Program-made: the position numbers and the translations under genes | Notes under the pieces: generated by a model | The model's database searches: none | What the model saw: only the letters and a program-made list of their open reading frames with translations | What the model was told of the DNA's origin: nothing | NCBI GenBank assembly: GCA_035079385.1 | Contig: JAVHKY010000013.1 | Location: forward strand, 8,802,001 to 8,866,000 | Reading direction: 5' to 3' | Source of the DNA: Aspidiotus rigidus | Taxonomy: Eukaryota; Arthropoda; Insecta; Hemiptera; Diaspididae | DNA: 64,000 nt | Part shown: piece after piece, positions 57,690 to 64,000 of the stretch | How positions within the stretch are numbered: position 1 is the stretch's first letter | Layout of the letters: each line of letters opens with the position of its first letter

Positions 57690-58840
57690 CGAAAGCCGAA
57701 AATTATAGAATAGGACGCAGGGTAATGGACGAGAAACATAAAGTTTAGTAAATTTTCGCTACACAATTGACATAAATAAAGAGAGAAAAAGAAATGTAAT
57801 GAACTCGTGACCTTGTTATTCGCATCGTGTGTCTATGCCAGTGGTCCTTTACACGTGCCTAAAAGTGTCTCTAAATAATAATAATTTAAAATGAATACTA
57901 TGATTGTATAATAACTATAACACACATATTTGTGCACGCAGAGAGCGAGGGGAGCATCCGAAATATTCGCGAACATCGTGCAACGGTTATTGACTCGCGG
58001 CTTTTCGAACGGAATCCAAATTCATAATTGTGGGAAAACGTTTCGAGTTTTTAAAAAATAAAAATGTATCCACTCGGCGCTCTTCGTAAATTGTTCATTA
58101 TTAATTTTAAGACGCGCGTGCATGAGTGACTTTGTCCGATATTGTGGGCACGCATTGGCGAAAAAATGCTATCATCATGTAGCCTACTGTACTAGATAAA
58201 TTATCTTATGTATGTCGATAATAAAGTCGAGCGAGGAGTTCAATTAAGTTGGCAAGGTTCACAGAAGGAGTAAATTAACGTACTCCAATTTCAGCTATTT
58301 TGTGCCGTCCATGTTTCGCTTGAGAGGGGCCCGGAAGTAGGACAAGGCTAACAGAAATTTAGACAGAATTCATCATTTTACGATCGGCGTCAAGTGGCTC
58401 GCGCTCAAATTTTCACTTCAATGTTGACCATCAATTGAAAGATGGAAGAAACTTCGCCACAAAAAATGTGGATGTCCATATCATATAATTATGTTGCATA
58501 GTTTTACACATGAAATTTTTTGCAGCGAACCAATTATTGGAAGACCAATAGCTTGCAGTATAGGTACTAAAAATAATAAACAGATCAATGATGGCGAATT
58601 AAGGAGAGAATGAGGAGAAATTTCAATGGTGAATCGTCTGGTAGGGGATGTCAAATAATTTTTATAGTATCAAGTTTGTACCTTCAATTTTTCACATTAG
58701 CAGAGAGGTGCCAGTTTTGTGAGGATGCCAAATTTTTACTTTGGCGGCCCATATTTCAGATTTATGGCATTTTGGTGGTCCACTGTCTGCATTCTTAATC
58801 CTGGACGGATTCATTCCGTTTAGAGATCTTTGCTGGACTT
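57690..58840. other. No gene seen
   Basis: AT-rich with short frames only. Nothing recognised. Confidence 0.4.
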
Positions 58841-58849
58841 CTTCTTTCT

Positions 58850-59060
58850 CTTCAAACACCATTTCCCCGTAAAAATTTATCGATCCACAATAATGTCTGT
58901 ATCTTTGAGGCGGCATTTTGGAATAATTCCATCGTGTTACACCCGCACCATCTTCTCAAATTTTTTGTCCAGGAATGCTGCTGTCTTCCAATGGAGCGTT
59001 TACCGACAATTTTACCCTCAAAAATCCCTTGAGAATCTCGCATTTTTCGCCGCATATGGC
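58850..59060 (-). mobile_element. RTE-like LINE 3' terminal fragment
   Basis: The minus frame from 59055 ends at 58852 with GKRSIGRQQHSWTKNLRRWC followed by ELFQNAASKIQ and ANLR-like DKFLRGNGV stop. This is the conserved tail of insect endonuclease/reverse transcriptase proteins (pattern G(K/R)RSxGRxxxSWLKNLRxW...ELFxxAxxK). Only the tail remains. Confidence 0.65.
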
Positions 59061-59064
59061 ACCT

Positions 59065-59690
59065 GCTTTAAATATCGCAGCTTCCTCTTCTTGAGCGTGT
59101 GCTGGAATCGGGTTACTCTGCTGGTGCATCATTGAGACTTTTATCTAGCAACGGTGGAAGGTACTGTCTGTGAGCGAATGGTTGGCGGTTGTTGGGATGC
59201 CTTTTTGTTCGCGTTGGCCATGTTGCCGTTACTAATAGTATACGCGGGCCCTGTGCACCATCCGCTAACTGACTGCTCACGGAATTTACAGTGTTGCAAT
59301 ACACTGCGCTTCCACGGTCGTTGTTACACACAGCATTGCGCATGCGCTGCAGAAGTATCATTCTACAGTGCATTGCTATGGAAAGCAATATTGTATCGAT
59401 ATTATTTTAAATGTATTGCAACAATTTAATTTTCTGGTCCTTATTGTGATTTCTTACTCTCGTATTACTGGAAAACCTTCTGTAATAATAATCTAAAAAA
59501 AAAAATATCATTATGTACCAACAGCTCCTCGCCTTTTTCTTGCGGTATAGGTGCAGCAGATGACGATATACTAGAGGAAAATGAGGAGTCGAGGCTAAGA
59601 AATTTCCAACACTTTTTAACAGGAAACTTTATCGGGGGGGGGGGTAAAATTGAAGAAGAATGACGAATGCCGGTCGGTAAAAGACAATAA
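59065..59690. other. No gene seen
   Basis: It includes a G10 run at about 59635. No feature supported. Confidence 0.4.
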
Positions 59691-59820
59691 TTGGAAAAAT
59701 TTCGATCTCCGAGCTACATTGATGGGAGGGGGACTTTGATAATTTCGACATTCAAGCTACAAGACGAGAAAAAAACTGAAAAAAATTTCGACCTCTGAGC
59801 TATACATGATATGAGGAAGA
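59691..59820 (+). mobile_element. MITE family A, internal fragment
   Basis: It contains GGAAAAATTTCGATCTCCGA, then AATTTCGACATTCAAGC and AATTTCGACCTCTGAGCTAT with GATGGGAGGGGGACTTTG spacing, i.e. three units of the family A interior. Both ends of the family are missing. Confidence 0.6.
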
Positions 59821-60070
59821 ATTTTTGAAATCATGCATAAAGAAAACTGCACAAAGAGAAAAAAACTCCGCGAATAGACGGAGTTTGTAAACGCAAAAAG
59901 AAGAAAAGTCAGCCTCTTGAACAATGTTATTACATTCAACAGCAAAAGATGTTTTGGCTTGATGATTGGGCGAGAGAAAAGAAACAGAAACGACCAATAA
60001 GATGACAACACAATTGATAGCCAATAGAAACGCAGCATATAAGTTAAAAAATGAATCAATCGCTGACTAG
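59820..60070 (-). mobile_element. Penelope-like leader fragment
   Basis: The minus strand from about 60065 reads GATTGATTCATTTTTTAACT, CTTATTGGTCGTTTCTGTTT, CCCAATCATCAAGCC, AACATTGTTCAAGAGGCTGA and TGCATGATTTCAAA in the same order as 52832-53040. Only the leader is present; no RT follows. Confidence 0.65.
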
Positions 60071-60295
60071 TATACTCGAAATCATTTTAATGTACAGTGC
60101 ACTACTTACACTTCATTACACTCAAAATGAGTTTTAATGATAAGTTATTTGAAGAAAACGAAAAAAAACCTGGGGTTATAGCTTAAAGTGCAATATTCTA
60201 ATGACCATGGCGAATTCGCGTTGTCCCTTATGGAAACACTTGGGGGGAGGATTTTTTGAAATTCTTTTTTCTCATATCGCATGTGACTTGAGATT

Positions 60296-60538
60296 GTGAG
60301 CCAGAATTACTGCCCATTCAATAATAAGTTCCAGAACCAAGAAAACGGATTACCGTTACCGATACTGGTGGAGGTATTTGCAAATGATAAGGGAAACAAG
60401 TTATTGAAAAGCAGCAAGTTCACAAACTCGATCAAATACTGGGCTAGAATAAGCGCTAATAGGCAGGTAAACCAATTCCTTTTGGGAACAAATTGGACGA
60501 AGGAAAGTATCAATTTTACTATTATTGAAAAAGCCTAA
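60296..60538 (+). other. Short open frame, unassigned
   Basis: 80 codons (for example LPLPILVEVFANDKGNKLLK). It lies just upstream of the gypsy RNase H but has no motif that I can place in gag or pol. Confidence 0.2.
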
Positions 60539-61334
60539 ACTATTTGGATCTAACTTTCATACTACTGCAGAACAACCGGATACCATCTACAGGAAGCCAA
60601 GAAGAAGCTATGCTCACCGCCTATATTAACATTTCCACAGCCTGTGAAAACATTTGTGTTGGATACAGACTGCAGTAATCTTCCCATTAGAACTGCATTA
60701 TTGCAGGTAGACAATTCTGAAGAAAAATTAATCGCATATTGCACCAAAATTCTGACCAAAACCAAGCAGAATTGCTGCGTCACTAGAAGAGAACTACTGG
60801 TAGTTGTGAAGGCGTTAAAACATTTTTACAAGTATTTAAATGGACAGAAAGTTTAATTGAAAACTGATCACGCTGCTCTATAGTGGATAATACCTTTTAA
60901 GGGGCCAGAGGGGCAAATTGCAAGATGGATTTAAAATTTACTGACCCACATCTTCGATATCCAACCTCATTACAAAGACCTTCCCAGGAAGAATATATCT
61001 ATTACGACAGACAGGATCAGAAGGAGAGTGACATCAAGAACACTCGACGGTTTGATACTAACTTTACAAACTAAGCAGGAGACCAGTTGTAAGATTCTGT
61101 GGTCTCAATGGGACTCTTTACAGCAAAGAATTCTGTACAGAATCTGGGAATCTGTTGATGGTCCTAAATTTTTACAGTAATGACTAATGAGTTATTCTAA
61201 GAAGACCTAAATGCCAGAAGTATTGAAGGTCATTCATAACAACTCACGTGGAGGACATCTTGGTGCAACGAAAACGTTGTAGAAATTAGTGGCCTTCTTG
61301 TGAGTTGGATGTGGAAGATTGGTGCCAAGGTTGC

Positions 61335-61342
61335 GTGTCATA
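61335..61342 (+). repeat. Penelope copy B target duplication GTGTCATA, left
   Basis: GTGTCATA recurs at 61995-62002. Deleting 61343-62002 restores the gypsy reading WCQGCVSYSASKCPAQS. Confidence 0.8.
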
Positions 61343-61994
61343 GAGAAATATACTCAAAGAGAGTAACGAAACAATACAAGAACCGCGGTGAAGAGCCTCT
61401 TGGTCAAGTTAAAGGATCCGATTCCGATGGCCGAGAGGGAGGGTGTTTATAGGGTGGCCTGTGGTGATTGCCCGAGTGTGTACATAGGGATGACGAGCCG
61501 TCAATTCAAAATTAGAGTTGATGAACATAGAAAAGCATGGGAAAAAAGAAAAGTAGGGGAGTCGGCGTTTGTTGACCACTTAATCGAATGCGGTCATAGC
61601 CTCAAAGAGGGATCCGAAGTTCTCCTCCACAGGGAAAAATCTTATTTTAGGCGCTTGGCTTTGGAAGAAATTGAAATTCATCGTCACCGAAATATTAAAG
61701 ACATTACCGTGGTGAACAGGTACGTTCCTGAGGAGGGATTGATTGAATTAGTCTATGAGAATGATTCACATTTCGATGACTCGCTGGTTCAGTCATGACC
61801 TCCTCGTTCGTTGTTTCTTGTTCTCGTTGGTGTTGGGTTCAGTCGCTTTCTATACCGTGAGAATGACTGTTTAGTCGAAAGCGCTCGGTCTGTTTATAAT
61901 ATTGTGCGGTTCTTGTATTGTTTCGTTACTCTCTTTGAGTATATTTCTCTATGATGGATGACCGTAAAATTAAAAAACGTATTGATTCTGTTGT
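61343..61994 (+). mobile_element. Penelope-like element, 5'-truncated (copy B), nested in gypsy
   Basis: It begins GAGAAATATACTCAAAGAGA. The exact complement of the first 44 bp (61343-61386) lies at 61908-61951. Between these is one intact GIY-YIG frame (61388-61798), and 43 bp follow the right repeat. So the copy is terminal repeat, endonuclease tail, inverted terminal repeat and short tail, as described for Penelope-type insertions with partly inverted terminal repeats. The RT is missing. Confidence 0.88.
61388..61798 (+). CDS. Penelope GIY-YIG endonuclease domain fragment (copy B)
   Basis: 136 codons without interruption: GVYRVACGDCPSVYIGMTSR (GIY-YIG core with a CxxC-type pair), RVDEHRKAW, AFVDHLIECGHSL, EIEIHRHRNIKDITVVNRYV. 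It corresponds to the C-terminal endonuclease of a Penelope polyprotein; the RT half is absent and the start codon is not native. Better preserved than copy A (54359-54781), hence a younger copy. Product unlikely to be made. Confidence 0.8.
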   Translation: MKSLLVKLKDPIPMAEREGVYRVACGDCPSVYIGMTSRQFKIRVDEHRKAWEKRKVGESAFVDHLIECGHSLKEGSEVLLHREKSYFRRLALEEIEIHRHRNIKDITVVNRYVPEEGLIELVYENDSHFDDSLVQS

Positions 61995-63128
61995 GTGTCA
62001 TATTCAGCGAGTAAATGTCCCGCGCAAAGCTTCAAGTTTACGATATTGGGTATCCTTAAGAACTTATAGTGATGGATATTGCTGGACTATTTCCAAAAAC
62101 AGATAGATAAAACCGGTTCATCTTGGTTATATGAGATTATTTCACAAAGGGGACTGAAGTATTGCGCGCTCACAAACCAAGAAGTTACAACTGTTGCAAA
62201 CTAGATAAGGCGCTTTGGAGTACCTTAGGAACTACACACAGATCAGGGTCGAAATTTTGAATCAAAAGTATTTGGAGAGGTGACAAGAATATGGGTTTAC
62301 AAAGGACTCAAACCACACCGCTCCAACCACAGTCAGACGGGATGGTTGAACGATTCAAGCATACTGTGAACAAATTTTTAGCCGAAGTCATGGATGAAAG
62401 CCAAAACAAACTGGGATACGTGGACATCCTTTTTTCACCAAGCATATCTGTCATCAAGTCATTGGTCTACAAAGGAAATGTTTGGATGCGAGCCACGGTT
62501 ACCATGTGATTTAGAGTTTGAAGCGCCTCCTCACAAACCACAGGATGTTCAAGAGTATTCAATACAACTCAGGGAGCACTCCAGAAAGTCTATAGAAATC
62601 GCTAGCAAAAATATGAAGGCTTGATATGACGTGGGCGCTACAGAAGAACTTTTTGAACCTGAATCTGGTGATTGCTTGTGTCGCACATGCAACACTGCCC
62701 GTCCTCCGTGGTGGAGTGGTGCAGATTGCATATGCATTTAATTGTGTTTCTTCCTCAACACCGGAATCGATCCTTTCAGGTATAAAACTTTAGGGTTGGA
62801 AGAATCTCCTTGGGAGCTGCGGCGCCCAAAACATTACAATACACAACAACACAACCACTTTAGATATAGTAGATAGCTGTTGAAGTCTCTTCATCCTCCT
62901 CTTTCTTCAGGGATGATCTTCCTCTTCTTCCTGCACATGAACATGGTGATCAAGTCTGGTTATACAACTTCTAAACAAATGGGAAGGCTCGCGTATAGCG
63001 GTGAAAAATATCAACGACGTAGTATACCGGATTAGCCATAAAAAGAAACTAAAAGTTGTCCATCGATATTGATTGGCTGCCTGGCTGAGTGATCCTAAAC
63101 AGGACGTTCAGAACTAATAAGGGGGCGG

Positions 63129-63450
63129 TGTGGCGCATACAAGATCGCAATGTCGATAAACAGGATGAAGCGTGAAAGATGAAGAAGGGTAAATCGTTAG
63201 TTTTAACAAGTCTCGCTCACTGGCTACTGGCATTTGACACCGGAGCAGCACAAGATCCAGAATTTTTCAGAGCCATCGTTACGGATGAGGATTTCTGGTT
63301 AAATCAGAATAAACAGGAATGATTATGAACGACCTTGATTATCTCCATAAATGTTGTATCTAAATCTAGTTTTTCATCACGTTTTAAAAAATAGTAATAG
63401 GATTTCAATATAAACGCGAACGCGTAGAGGCAGGCCGAGAAGATGAATAA
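63129..63450 (+). other. Probable start of gypsy 3' LTR; extent unknown
   Basis: Begins TGTGGCGCATACAAGATCGC immediately after the polypurine tract. No second copy is available in the window to define the end. Confidence 0.45.
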
Positions 63451-64000
63451 ATGAGAGGAGGTTCACAAGATTACGTAAAATGGTATTTGTACATTACGCG
63501 CAAAAGTTATTCGCAATTACCAATAATGCCAAAACGATGTACCTTGGCCTTTGGAGGTTATACTATTGATGAACTGATCTATATTATGCGGTATCACGGT
63601 TCTATTTTAAAATTCTCATTCACTCTTCCATCAGTGTATTCGAAGAAGGGGAAAAAAAAACCGATTTATTTGAATATTTTTCAAAAAATCTTCACTAATC
63701 GAATACGCATCCTAACGTCGGAATAATAAATATAGATATTATATAGCCTATGCGCGAGTACGAAGGTGTGCGCGGATGAATTCTAGAAAAATCGATAATT
63801 TGCTAGTTGATGTATGGATGGATACGTGCCCAAATATTTACGAGCGAGAAGTCCTGACCGATCATTCGAATTCGCGAATAGAAATATCGTACAATTTTCT
63901 ATACATCGCGGGTTGAACAGCCCGTTAGAATTGGCCGTTTCTTTTTCTACTTCTGCATTCTTATCGCCTTACCGCCCGCCAGCTTTTGAAGATCTCTCAC
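63450..64000. other. No gene seen
   Basis: A 91-codon frame at 63451-63726 has no recognised motif. The rest is unassigned. Confidence 0.35.

Larger units (their letters stand above)
60560..63128 (+). mobile_element. Ty3/gypsy LTR retrotransposon, decayed, split by a Penelope-like copy
   Basis: In order: RT/RNase H (KKLCSPPILTFPQPVKTFVL, LDTDCS, IAYCTKILTKTKQN, RRELLVVVKALKHF, 60600-60850; TDHAAL near 60870); integrase zinc region (VIHNNSRGGHLGATKTL near 61215-61280, then WCQGCVSY interrupted at 61342); integrase core (DIAGLFPKTDR near 62090, HTDQG near 62237, PLQPQSDGMVERF near 62320); post-integrase GDQVWLYNF near 62950 and KINDVVYRI near 63015. A polypurine tract (AAGGGGGCGG) at 63119-63128 is followed by TGTGGCG, the probable 3' LTR start. 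The 5' part and 5' LTR were not found. Stops throughout. Confidence 0.88.

Noticed and set aside
61830..61910. Hammerhead ribozyme in the Penelope copy B terminal repeat
   Set aside because: No CUGANGA and GAAA boxes in the right order were found on either strand.

Overview
This is a eukaryotic nuclear window, almost certainly from an insect or another arthropod. It has short GT-AG introns, is AT-rich, and carries P, R1, Jockey, BEL, gypsy and Penelope-like elements plus many foldback elements and MITEs. A few words (for example repeated TAGGTACCTA-like strings) fit Hemiptera, but the sequence does not fix the order.

Only two host genes can be supported well. The first is Chtf18/CTF18 (alternative RFC clamp loader) on the minus strand. 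Nineteen exons were placed between 31509 (ATG) and 22297, and all splice phases agree over 929 codons; the extreme C-terminus was not found. The second is an unrecognised six-exon gene on the plus strand (37523-39541, 310 aa). The two genes are divergent, and a complete P-superfamily transposon (32137-36837) sits in what was a shared intergenic region of about 1.3 kb. The P element has identical 31-bp terminal inverted repeats, an 8-bp target duplication (TTCGCTAC) and an uninterrupted 937-codon, four-exon THAP transposase. A 435-bp direct copy of the 5' end of Chtf18 (promoter, exon 1, part of exon 2) lies at 41364-41798, beyond the unknown gene.

Layout. 730-4740: a foldback element of about 4 kb built of ~140-bp subrepeats, itself hit by a MITE and a tRNA-derived SINE. 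6395-8818: a decayed Jockey. 10660-13575: two more Jockey fragments, an inverted pair of tRNA-like sequences and a nested MITE. 13600-14157: tail of an RNase H-bearing non-LTR element. 15780-20290: an R1-clade element split by an internally deleted BEL element with a 5-bp target duplication. 22297-31509: Chtf18, with MITEs (one carrying a hammerhead-like core) in its 4-kb intron. 32137-36837: P element. 37523-39541: unknown gene. 40500-52800: no firm gene, but several MITEs and foldbacks. 52840-55880: Penelope-like element with an AT-rich duplicated tail. 56760-57684: RNase H non-LTR fragment with a poly-A tail. 58850-59060: RTE-like tail. 60560-63130+: decayed gypsy interrupted by a 5'-truncated Penelope-like copy with its own target duplication.

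Several insertions can be undone exactly to give uninterrupted host-element sequence: BEL in R1, Penelope in gypsy, MITE in Jockey, and MITE and SINE in the foldback. They give a relative order of activity. The P element is the youngest-looking insertion.
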